Of a DNA stretch of 6,588 bases, positions 1 to 4,542 are shown one piece after another (the stretch's first letter is position 1; each line of letters starts with the position of its first letter). The translations under genes were made by a program, and so were the position numbers. Under the pieces are notes generated by a model. That model had not been told where the DNA came from, made no database searches, and worked only from the letters and a program-made list of their open reading frames with translations. This DNA comes from JBBSMX01 sp038232935. GTDB lineage: Bacteria; Bacteroidota; Rhodothermia; Rhodothermales; JANQRZ01. Location of the stretch: assembly GCA_038232935.1 (NCBI GenBank), contig JBBSMX010000189.1, positions 1 through 6,588 on the forward strand, read 5' to 3'.

Positions 1-52
1 TGCTCAACAGGCTTAGCCTAAACGCCTCCGCTTCCGTTGAGGCTTCCGCTCG
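1..52 (-). terminator. possible weak terminator after the radC-like gene
   Basis: Immediately downstream of the RadC-like stop codon, GCCTC (24-28) and GAGGC (39-43) can pair around a 10-base loop. On the minus strand this stem is followed by G-TTT. An 11-base palindrome, AGGCTTAGCCT (9-19), follows it. The stem is only five base pairs and the T-run is three, so this is a weak intrinsic terminator at best. The window ends here, so nothing further downstream can be judged. Confidence 0.3.
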
Positions 53-628
53 CTACATCAGCCCCCGCCCGGCGAGACTCGTGTGGCCGTGGTCGGTGAG
101 GATGAGGTGGTCGTGGATGGGAATGCCCATGACCTTCCCTGCCTCGACGAGTTGCTTGGTGATCTGCACGTCCTCCCGCGACGGCTCGGGGTTGCCCGAT
201 GGGTGATTGTGCGCGACGATGAGCGAGGCGGCGTTTGCGAGCACCGCCGCCTTGAACACCTGCCGAGGTTCGACGATGGAGGCCGCCAGCCCACCGACCG
301 AGGCGACGTGCAGCCCGACGAGGGTGTTCGCCGTGTCGAGCAGGCAGACCACAAACTCCTCTCGGTCGCGGCTCTCGAAGTACGACCGGAGCACGGTGGC
401 CACGGCGTCGGGGGAGCACACCTGCGTCCGCTCGGGGAACGAGAACGTGTGCTCGCGGACGAGCCGCGTAGTGTAGAGTGGGACGCCCGAGAAGAGCGCG
501 TTCTCGTAGGACGGCCTCGGCCGAATCTCCACGCGGCGGTTCTCTGCGACTCGCCCCGCTGTACCCCTGTCTGAACTGCCCCTGTCTGAACTCGCACCCT
601 CTACGGCGTCGAACATATCATGCTGCAT
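53..628 (-). CDS. RadC-like JAB/MPN+ domain protein, short accessory-type form
   Basis: This encodes a 191-aa member of the RadC (UPF0758) family, which carries a JAB/MPN zinc-metalloprotease-like fold. The JAMM-type motif is complete: H140-x-H142 within AHNHPSGNPEPS, then S150-x-x-D153, with an upstream glutamate at 90-91 (REEF). The following IHDHLILTDHG stretch is also typical of RadC. The first 60 residues are unlike the helix-hairpin-helix front of chromosomal RadC, and they include a 5-residue tandem repeat (SSDRG twice, residues 13-22). I chose the ATG at 628 over the in-frame ATG at 643 because GAGGTGGAG lies at the right distance before 628 and none precedes 643. RadC proteins are frequent on plasmids and integrative elements. 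The name comes from an old repair phenotype that has been attributed to another gene, so the biochemical role is unknown. Family assignment is firm; function is not. Confidence 0.93.
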   Translation of the reverse strand: MQHDMFDAVEGASSDRGSSDRGTAGRVAENRRVEIRPRPSYENALFSGVPLYTTRLVREHTFSFPERTQVCSPDAVATVLRSYFESRDREEFVVCLLDTANTLVGLHVASVGGLAASIVEPRQVFKAAVLANAASLIVAHNHPSGNPEPSREDVQITKQLVEAGKVMGIPIHDHLILTDHGHTSLAGRGLM

Positions 629-630
629 GG

Positions 631-639
631 CTCCACCTC
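631..639 (-). promoter_or_regulatory. ribosome binding site that fixes the radC-like start
   Basis: The minus strand reads GAGGTGGAG and then CC before the ATG at 628, so GAGGT sits six bases from that start. If translation began at 643 this purine run would have to encode Arg-Gly-Gly, which is a sign that the longer reading is artificial. Confidence 0.65.
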
Positions 640-661
640 TCATGGGCTGGTTCCGGCCCGC

Positions 662-702
662 GCCCGTGCGGGTCCGTCACCGTGTCGCGGACCCACACGG
701 GC
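662..702 (-). terminator. 15-bp near-perfect hairpin between the winged-helix gene and radC-like gene
   Basis: Arms 662-676 and 688-702 are complementary at 14 of 15 positions (the exception is 669 opposite 695), around an 11-base loop. The hairpin lies 38 bases beyond the stop of the 92-aa gene and 33 bases before the RadC-like start. On the minus strand no T-run follows it. It could therefore be a Rho-assisted or processed 3' end of the upstream gene, or a structured 5' leader of the RadC-like gene. A 'radC RNA' motif upstream of radC-like genes has been described in bacteria. I cannot tell from the sequence whether this hairpin belongs to it. Confidence 0.5.
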
Positions 703-740
703 AGCGGGCGAGACGGCGACGAACCTCTGCCGTTCGACCT

Positions 741-1019
741 CTAACCCTGCCGCTCCTGACTCTCGCGGCAGGAGAGCGGCTTCGCTGTGCAGTCCCCGTC
801 CACGTAGTAGAGCGTGACGGGCCGGGGGCCGTGCCACGGCGCGCACGAGCGCGTCTTCTTCAGGAGGCCGTGCCGCACGAGGCGATCCGCGTGGTAGCGC
901 TCACGCGGCTGGAGATCGTGCGTTGTGAGCGCGGGGTGGCCGCCGATGCGCTCACCGCTCTCGCACATTCGCTCTTCGAGGTGGGTGAGGACGCGTAGGT
1001 TTTTCTTCGTCGCTTTCAT
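741..1019 (-). CDS. small winged-helix-like protein, unknown function
   Basis: The product is 92 aa and I do not recognise a named family. The order of elements suggests a winged helix. There is an N-terminal basic helix (KATKKNLRVLTHLEERM), a short connector, a helix rich in Arg and His ending ADRLVRHGLLKK (about residues 44-55), and then a strand-turn-strand (PVTLYYVDGDC, about 67-77) where the wing would be. The phrase LVRHGLL is typical of small DNA-binding winged helices. ATG codons lie at both 1022 and 1019. The second is preferred because the GAGG at 1026-1029 is six bases away from it and only three from the first. The gene follows an intrinsic terminator and precedes the RadC-like gene, so it probably begins its own short operon and may regulate it. 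The C-terminal codons overlap a hairpin (750-779). Reality of the gene is likely; the fold is an inference. Confidence 0.62.
   Translation of the reverse strand: MKATKKNLRVLTHLEERMCESGERIGGHPALTTHDLQPRERYHADRLVRHGLLKKTRSCAPWHGPRPVTLYYVDGDCTAKPLSCRESQERQG
750..779 (-). other. imperfect hairpin in the 3' end of the winged-helix gene
   Basis: CCGCTCCTG (750-758) pairs with CAGGAGAGCGG (769-779) if two bases bulge, with a 10-base loop. It overlaps the last codons of the 92-aa gene and precedes the larger 662-702 hairpin on the transcript. It may help to define or protect the 3' end. No T-run follows it. Confidence 0.35.
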
Positions 1020-1037
1020 CATTGGCCTCGGTCGGTG

Positions 1038-1094
1038 AAAAGGGGAGCGGCCGAGTTGCCCCGTCCGTCCGGCAACCCGGCCCCTCGCTCTCCT
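1038..1094 (-). terminator. intrinsic terminator after the DUF932 gene
   Basis: Read on the minus strand, CCGGGTTGCC (1071-1080) pairs with GGCAACTCGG (1051-1060): ten pairs, one of them G-U, around a 10-base loop. A lower stem can be added from GAGCG and CGCTC, and CCCC leads directly into TTTT (1038-1041). The element begins 16 bases after the DUF932 stop and ends before the Shine-Dalgarno sequence of the next gene. It probably separates the DUF932 unit from the winged-helix/radC-like unit. Confidence 0.72.
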
Positions 1095-1109
1095 CTCGAC
1101 CTGCCCCCA

Positions 1110-2183
1110 TCAGTTCATGCTCACGCCCGTCGTCAGTTCGAGCGCTGCCTTGAAGGCGCGGACCTTCTCCTGCGACCGCGGCCCGAAGAGCACCGACTCG
1201 GCCACGTTCCCCCGACCCTTCCGCCAGTCGCTCGTCTCGGTGCAGGCGTTGTAGGCCGCCCAGACGGAGCCGGCGAACGCCGGGTGCTCGTCGTTGAACT
1301 TCTGGTAGAGCACGCGCGCGCCGCCCCGGATCTTCAGCACCCGGTCCGAGGCCACGACCCACGACTCCATCGCCCGCTCCGCGTCGAGAATCGCCGAGTT
1401 CAGCCTCGATTCCTTCATGACCGCGATCTGCTGCGGCGAGAGGTTCTGCCACAGCCGGACCTTCGCCGGCACCGGCGGCTCGGGGAACGCCGCCCGGAGC
1501 AACTTGTCCAGCCCCTCCTCGCCCACCTTCACCTTCGCCATCGCCTCGAAGTAGGCCTCGACCTTCTCCGTCGCCCGCGTCATCTCGGTGACGAGCTGCG
1601 CGGCGAAGGCCACCATCCGCGTGGGGTCGCCCGTGTGTGGGATGCGGAGGTTGATCGTCGCCTGCCGGATGCCGAGCGAAAGCGTGTTCTGGCAGACGAC
1701 GCGGCGGGGCGTGAACAGGAGGCGGTGGCCCTTCCCCGGCACTTGGCTGAGGACGCAGACGAAGTAGTTCTCGATCTCGTCCACGCTCTGCACCGCGAAG
1801 CTGTCGCCACGGAGGGCGAGGAAGAGCGTCTCGCCGTCCCGCAGAACACCGCAGGTCTCGACGGGGAACGTCTCCGAGAGCGGGTCGAGCGCCTTCGCGT
1901 AGTCGAGGTATTGCGCGACGTGCCAGTTCTCCGAGGCGAAGCCGAACACGCGCGGCTCGGGGTCGTCGGTGGTCGGCTTGCGGATGATCGCGCGCTGCTC
2001 CGTCTCGTGAGCCTCGCCCTCGTAGACGTACTTCAGCGGGACCGCGTCGATCTCGATGCCGGCGGCGGTCTTGCCCACGGCGTCCGTGACGCTCACGTCC
2101 GCGTCGAGGTCGAACGTCTCGCCGAGACGGTGCCACGCGGCTTTCTGACGGCTGTAGAAGCGTTCTCCAAAGATCTCGTGCAT
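1110..2183 (-). CDS. DUF932 family (phage/plasmid-like) protein
   Basis: This encodes a 357-aa protein of the DUF932 family, found widely on plasmids, phages and integrative elements, usually as one gene in an accessory cluster. The family signs visible are an N-terminal AWHRLGETF (16-24), the hallmark RVVCQNTLSL (161-170) in the middle, an alpha-helical stretch rich in Met, Glu and Lys (about 195-270), and a C-terminal block SDWRKGRGNVAESVLFGP (318-335) followed by a basic helix. The length is normal for the family and the gene appears intact. The start at 2183 has TGAGGT five bases upstream, and that TGA is the stop codon of the 38-aa reading frame before it, so translation is probably coupled. 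The gene ends just before an intrinsic terminator. The molecular function of DUF932 is not established to my knowledge. Family assignment is strong. Confidence 0.92.
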   Translation of the reverse strand: MHEIFGERFYSRQKAAWHRLGETFDLDADVSVTDAVGKTAAGIEIDAVPLKYVYEGEAHETEQRAIIRKPTTDDPEPRVFGFASENWHVAQYLDYAKALDPLSETFPVETCGVLRDGETLFLALRGDSFAVQSVDEIENYFVCVLSQVPGKGHRLLFTPRRVVCQNTLSLGIRQATINLRIPHTGDPTRMVAFAAQLVTEMTRATEKVEAYFEAMAKVKVGEEGLDKLLRAAFPEPPVPAKVRLWQNLSPQQIAVMKESRLNSAILDAERAMESWVVASDRVLKIRGGARVLYQKFNDEHPAFAGSVWAAYNACTETSDWRKGRGNVAESVLFGPRSQEKVRAFKAALELTTGVSMN

Positions 2184-2188
2184 GATGT

Positions 2189-2194
2189 ACCTCA
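2189..2194 (-). promoter_or_regulatory. DUF932 ribosome binding site overlapping the stop codon of the upstream peptide
   Basis: The minus strand reads TGAGGT five bases before the DUF932 ATG. Its first three bases are the TGA stop of the 38-aa frame. Ribosomes finishing the peptide would stop on the DUF932 ribosome binding site, which is a classical arrangement for translational coupling. Confidence 0.6.
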
Positions 2195-2308
2195 GGTAGA
2201 TGAGTGGATGTTGTCGAAGGCATCCTGCCCGTCGAGCCAGCGATAGCCGTCCGGTGGTGCCCTGAAAGGGCAGGTACCACCGGACGGCGTGCTGACGAAA
2301 AGCGTCAC
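2192..2308 (-). CDS. probable 38-aa peptide coupled to the DUF932 gene
   Basis: A short frame starts with GTG at 2308, with GGAGGA four bases upstream, and ends in a TGA embedded in the DUF932 Shine-Dalgarno sequence. The peptide is MTLFVSTPSGGTCPFRAPPD followed by GYRWLDGQDAFDNIHSST. The second half looks protein-like, with aromatic and acidic residues and none of the Arg/Ala/Pro monotony of out-of-frame GC-rich DNA. An in-frame ATG four codons earlier (2320) has its purine run too close, so the GTG is preferred. No family is recognised. Half of the frame lies in a strong hairpin (2248-2288), so this could instead be a leader peptide whose translation opens or closes that hairpin and thereby controls the DUF932 gene. 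It could also be a small protein in its own right. The evidence is the start site, the coupling and the composition only. Confidence 0.5.
   Translation of the reverse strand: MTLFVSTPSGGTCPFRAPPDGYRWLDGQDAFDNIHSST
2248..2288 (-). promoter_or_regulatory. strong two-stem hairpin inside the short frame ahead of DUF932
   Basis: CCGTCCGGTGGT (2248-2259) is perfectly complementary to ACCACCGGACGG (2277-2288). Inside it, GCCCT and AGGGC pair around GAA, leaving a 4-base bulge (AGGT on the plus strand). The hairpin covers codons 8-20 of the 38-aa frame and lies about 65 bases ahead of the DUF932 ATG. Such a stable structure in a translated leader suggests control of DUF932 expression by ribosome movement. 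An operator palindrome or a mobile-element end would also fit. Confidence 0.6.
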
Positions 2309-2340
2309 CTGCTCCTCCATCTCCCTTTCTACTGCGGCCC

Positions 2341-2400
2341 CCGACAGTCGGCAGCGGCTGCGCGCAGTCGCTGTCGGCGGAGAGCGCTCGCTCGGAGCGC
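2341..2400 (-). other. pair of hairpins in the gap ahead of the DUF932 unit
   Basis: CCGACAG (2341-2347) pairs with CTGTCGG (2371-2377), enclosing the self-complementary CTGCGCGCAG. Next to it GCGCTC (2384-2389) pairs with GAGCGC (2395-2400) around a 5-base loop. Both lie 20-95 bases upstream of the 38-aa frame on the minus strand, where a promoter and 5' leader for the DUF932 unit would be expected. I see no convincing -35/-10 pair. High G+C makes chance hairpins likelier, so the weight is modest. Confidence 0.4.
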
Positions 2401-2454
2401 GCGGGGCCAGCAATCCTGCACCGACGCCCCCACGATGCGAGACGGATACAGAAG

Positions 2455-2499
2455 AGGCCGGGCTATCCGCGAAGCGAATGCTTCGGGACGGCCCGGCCT
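2455..2499 (-). terminator. long hairpin after the 219-aa gene, probable 3' end
   Basis: AGGCCGGGC (2455-2463) pairs perfectly with GCCCGGCCT (2491-2499). Inside, TCC pairs with GGA and CGAAGC with GCTTCG around a GAAT loop, giving 18 pairs with small bulges. It begins 24 bases past the stop of the 219-aa gene on the minus strand. What follows is CTTCTGT, not a real T-run. The position fits a terminator or a 3'-end stabilising stem, and the structure is too extended to be a chance feature of GC-rich DNA. Confidence 0.55.
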
Positions 2500-2522
2500 G
2501 GACCTCGGACGGCTGATGCCGC

Positions 2523-3182
2523 CTATACCTCTGCGCCAGCATAAGCGCGGTCGTCGTAGTAGGTGCTTCGGTACAGCTCCTCGGCGCGCTGCCTCCGGTC
2601 GTCCCTCCAGTCGATCCACTGCCGCGCGGCCTCGTGCGCGTGTGCGATCACGACGCGAACCTCCGACGCTTCGGCTGAGATGCGCCCCCGCGTACCGTTG
2701 CAGATCACCGAGCACTCGACGAAGAAGCGAAGGACGGGACCCGTGCCGTAGGCGTCGGTTTCGAGCCGGAGGAGCGGCGTGAGCCAGAAGGCGTCTTCCT
2801 GCGGGAGTCGCCCGACGAGAACCTTCCGGTTCCGCGAACTGGTGCGGTCCTGCTCTTGGGCGAAGAGATGTACCTCGTCCGCCGTCGGATCGTCGTCATC
2901 GACCTGCACCACCCGAGCGGTGAGTTCGAGGAAGCGGTAGCTCCCGGTAGCGTTCCACCGCCTCAGCCACCGGAGGCCGGACTCCGACTCGGTCGTCAGC
3001 GTCAGCGTGGCCGGGAGGACGAACGACCGCCCCCGGAGGCGGAAGCTGTGCGCGAGTGCCGCTTCCTTCTTGAGATAGGCGTTGTAGGGGCGACCCTTGA
3101 GGTATTTCGCGTAGCGGTACCACGTCCTGGCCTGCTGGAAGTAGGTAGAGCGACGACTGTGAGTAGTGTGGAGCGCGGTCAT
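2523..3182 (-). CDS. 219-aa protein, paralogue of the 179-aa protein, unknown function
   Basis: I do not recognise this family. The N-terminal 50 residues are basic and helical (QQARTWYRYAKYLKG, 16-30). The rest alternates hydrophobic and polar residues like a beta-rich domain, with SFVLPATLTLTT at 53-64 and LRFFVECSVICNG at 151-163. A near-terminal EVRVVIAHAHEAARQWIDW (174-192) closes the domain, and a charged tail follows. It aligns with the neighbouring 179-aa product: H5 T6 T7 S9 T13 Q17 R19 W21 R23 A25 match without gaps, then SFVL, W..PL (133-137 here) and AH.HE (180-184). It has an extra acidic insert (DDDDPTADE, 95-103). There is no signal peptide or membrane segment. GGAGGT lies five bases before the ATG. 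A structured leader precedes the gene and a large hairpin follows it. The His-rich AHAHE could bind a metal, but that is speculation. Confidence 0.82.
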   Translation of the reverse strand: MTALHTTHSRRSTYFQQARTWYRYAKYLKGRPYNAYLKKEAALAHSFRLRGRSFVLPATLTLTTESESGLRWLRRWNATGSYRFLELTARVVQVDDDDPTADEVHLFAQEQDRTSSRNRKVLVGRLPQEDAFWLTPLLRLETDAYGTGPVLRFFVECSVICNGTRGRISAEASEVRVVIAHAHEAARQWIDWRDDRRQRAEELYRSTYYDDRAYAGAEV

Positions 3183-3187
3183 GATGG

Positions 3188-3193
3188 ACCTCC
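3188..3193 (-). promoter_or_regulatory. strong ribosome binding site of the 219-aa gene
   Basis: The minus strand reads GGAGGT and then CCATC before the ATG at 3182. It is a near-consensus site with five bases spacing and supports this start. The structured leader element ends about 80 bases upstream, so the site itself is not buried in the conserved helices. Confidence 0.75.
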
Positions 3194-3275
3194 GTGCGAC
3201 TGGTTGAGAGGAGTTGTTGGAGGTCGAGCCCAGGGAATAGTCCCGTGAGAGCGGGCTGCGACCGGCATACGCAGT

Positions 3276-3420
3276 CGCGTAAGGCGAGACGAGCCGCCGG
3301 AGACAGGGGACGGACTACCGTCCACGGTCGGAGCGCGGCGGCAAGGCAAGGTGGAGCCTGGAGAGCGAAGGCGTCCGCCGGAGCGAAGCAGGACGACCTT
3401 GCCGACGTCGAGCCGTCGCG
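3276..3420 (-). ncRNA. candidate structured RNA leader, copy 1 (upstream of the 219-aa gene)
   Basis: This element lies 94 bases upstream of the 219-aa start. In plus-strand terms the basal helix is CGCG (3276-3279) with CGCG (3417-3420), an internal loop TAA/GT, GGC (3283-3285) with GCC (3412-3414), a tandem GA/GA internal loop, and GACG (3288-3291) with CGTC (3406-3409). Two branches follow. GCCGCCG (3293-3299) pairs with CGGCGGC (3336-3342) and encloses a GGACGG/CCGTCC hairpin (3308-3323). GGCAAGGT (3345-3352) pairs with ACCTTGCC (3396-3403) and holds a 43-base distal arm. The same layout recurs at 4190-4376 with pairing-preserving changes. Weaker similarity continues on the side distal to the gene, to about 3465. 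A cis-acting leader on the minus strand is the simplest reading. No named riboswitch class is recognised. Confidence 0.62.
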
Positions 3421-3422
3421 TA

Positions 3423-3506
3423 ACTTGCCGGACCCCTCGCAGCCCCCAAACCGGATATGGCAGAACCTCCACGACTGCCGGTGTCGCCAGCCCCCCCGGC
3501 TGAAGC
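3423..3506. other. gap between the leader element and the terminator of the 179-aa gene
   Basis: No gene is visible here. It must hold the promoter for the 219-aa unit, since a terminator precedes it on the minus strand, but no convincing -35/-10 pair stands out. CATATC on the minus strand, near 3450-3460, is the only A+T-rich spot. CAGCC (3488-3492) and GGCTG (3498-3502) can pair around a C5 loop. Confidence 0.4.
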
Positions 3507-3528
3507 AAAAAAGGGGGCAGCCGCCCCA
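3507..3528 (-). terminator. intrinsic terminator of the 179-aa gene
   Basis: On the minus strand GGGGC (3523-3527) pairs with GCCCC (3514-3518) around a 4-base loop, and after one more C a run of six T follows (3507-3512). It lies about 36 bases past the stop of the 179-aa gene. This is the clearest Rho-independent terminator in the window, and it means the 219-aa gene needs its own promoter. Confidence 0.82.
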
Positions 3529-3563
3529 GACGAGTCCGGGACGACTGCCCTCAGTTCCAGCGC

Positions 3564-4103
3564 TCAGACCGTCACCGCGTCCTCCTGCTGACGGTGCTGC
3601 TCCGAAGCGTGTGCCTTCAGGTACGCCTCGACGCCCTCGTGGAAGTGCGCGACGATGACATGAGCCTTCAGCTTCCCGTCATGCACGGCCACGTCGCGGA
3701 GGTAGAACTTCGGCGAGTGCCCAGTCTCGACGAGAGGACCGATCCAGGACTGACCCGGCCGGTTCAGCGTGCCCAGCTCGTGCCCGGAATGCGTCGAGAG
3801 CGAGACCGTGCCCTGCTTCGTGAGTCGGACCTCCAGCTCGTCAGAGGAGCGGAAGCCCTCTTCCAGGACGGCCAAGAGCGCGCCGTCTTCGCCGCCGCTC
3901 AGACGGGTGGTGAGAACGAATGAGCGAGCCTGGAGCGCCTGGGTCTGGCGGAGTCCGTATTGCGCGTGGAGCTTCGGCTTGACCCACAGGCGCGAACCTT
4001 CGGCCCGGAGCGCGGCGTCGAGCGCGAGCGCAAAGCGGAACCAGCGGCGGCCCTGCTCGATGATGGTGCGAGAGGGAGATTGAGTGGTGTGATCGGTGTA
4101 CAT
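3564..4103 (-). CDS. 179-aa protein, paralogue of the 219-aa protein, unknown function
   Basis: No known family is recognised. The layout matches the 219-aa neighbour. It has HTTQS at 5-9, a basic amphipathic helix EQGRRWFRFALALDAALRAE (16-35), SFVLTTRLSG (61-70), alternating beta-like segments, SWIGPLVETG (119-128), and near the end HVIVAHFHEGVEAYLKAH (148-165), then a short polar tail. It lacks the acidic insert of its paralogue and is 40 residues shorter. It is probably soluble, with no signal peptide or membrane helix. AGGAGGT lies four bases before the ATG, an excellent site. The gene is preceded by a structured leader (4190-4376) and followed by a T-run terminator, so it is its own transcription unit. 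Co-duplication with the leader suggests the two are functionally linked. That the two genes are paralogues is well supported by eye; the function is open. Confidence 0.82.
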   Translation of the reverse strand: MYTDHTTQSPSRTIIEQGRRWFRFALALDAALRAEGSRLWVKPKLHAQYGLRQTQALQARSFVLTTRLSGGEDGALLAVLEEGFRSSDELEVRLTKQGTVSLSTHSGHELGTLNRPGQSWIGPLVETGHSPKFYLRDVAVHDGKLKAHVIVAHFHEGVEAYLKAHASEQHRQQEDAVTV

Positions 4104-4107
4104 GGTG

Positions 4108-4114
4108 ACCTCCT
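4108..4114 (-). promoter_or_regulatory. consensus ribosome binding site of the 179-aa gene
   Basis: The minus strand reads AGGAGGT, then CACC, then ATG. This is the best Shine-Dalgarno sequence in the window and fixes the start. It also shows that the host uses canonical ribosome binding sites, in contrast to the 394-aa and AraC-family genes, which lack one. Confidence 0.82.
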
Positions 4115-4189
4115 AGAGGCTGGTAAGAGGAATGAGAGACGACCTCCAGCGACGCTTTCTGCACGTCGGCCAGCGGCCACCATGCCGGC

Positions 4190-4376
4190 AGGCGTAAGGG
4201 CGGACAGAACCGTTCTGCGGTTCGGTTGGGTCAAGGTGGAGCGCCCCCGCGCAGAGCGACCGGCGCGAGAAGCCCACGCACAGCGCGTAGCGCGGAGGTG
4301 TTTAAGCGTGTAAGGCTTCTCGCGGCGCAGCGCGAGCACGGGGCCGAACGACCTTGACGCTGTCCGCCCGTCGCCT
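4190..4376 (-). ncRNA. candidate structured RNA leader, copy 2 (upstream of the 179-aa gene)
   Basis: This element lies 86 bases upstream of the 179-aa start. In plus-strand terms the basal helix is AGGCG (4190-4194) with CGCCT (4372-4376), then an internal loop TAA/GT, then a perfect 10-bp helix GGGCGGACAG (4198-4207) with CTGTCCGCCC (4360-4369). At the junction are a GAACCG/CGGTTC hairpin (4207-4223) and the helix GTCAAGGT (4230-4237) with ACCTTGAC (4351-4358). The distal arm continues with a perfect 11-bp helix (4264-4274 with 4314-4324) and CACGC/GCGTG (4275-4279 with 4306-4310). The core CAAGGTGGAGC and ACGACCTTG are identical to copy 1. The leader position and the conserved architecture suggest a cis-regulatory RNA, or an RNA that works with the encoded protein. 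Short frames crossing it are better explained by the repeats. Confidence 0.66.
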
Positions 4377-4542
4377 AGATTTCCACTCCCGCTGGCAAAG
4401 CCCAACTGTGTAGGAATGACCCGAGGGACCTCTTCCCGAAGGGTCCCGGAGGGCGGAGCCGGAGAAAACCAGCTCTGCCATCCCTAAAATCGGAGCCGGG
4501 TCAGCCGCGCTGACCTGTCCGTTTGAAAGAGGAGGCAATCCA
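4377..4542. other. non-coding stretch with hairpins upstream of leader copy 2
   Basis: I see no credible gene here. GGGACC (4425-4430) and GGTCCC (4442-4447) form a hairpin with an 11-base loop. CGGAGCCGG occurs twice as a direct repeat (4454-4462 and 4491-4499). A perfect palindrome, GGTCAGC-CGC-GCTGACC (4499-4515), follows. The palindrome could be an operator or a short stem ending the 394-aa transcript. TTTT occurs on the minus strand (near 4486-4489), but too far away for a classical terminator. A promoter for the 179-aa unit probably lies here, though none is clear. Confidence 0.45.

Noticed and set aside
1035..2246. A 403-codon open frame on the plus strand opposite DUF932
   Set aside because: It is antisense to a gene with a clear family match, has a biased composition (Arg, Leu, Asp, Val) and has no ribosome binding site of note.
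952..2280. A 442-codon open frame on the minus strand across the DUF932 region
   Set aside because: It is a different frame over the same strand as the DUF932 gene. Its product is Arg/Gly/Ala-rich without domain signs, which is normal for shadow frames in GC-rich DNA.
3363..3388. GAGCGAAG direct repeat (3363-3370 and 3381-3388) as an iteron
   Set aside because: There are only two copies, inside the distal arm of leader copy 1, with no replication gene or A+T-rich stretch nearby.
3276..4376. The two structured elements as CRISPR repeats or insertion-sequence ends
   Set aside because: There is no series of equal repeats and spacers, no transposase and no flanking target duplication. The arms are internal helices and the two copies share structure more than sequence.
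3899..4538. Short minus-strand frames crossing leader copy 2 and the gap before it
   Set aside because: They run through the inverted repeats, and their products have low-complexity Arg/Ala/Ser composition. The paired-base conservation explains the sequence better.
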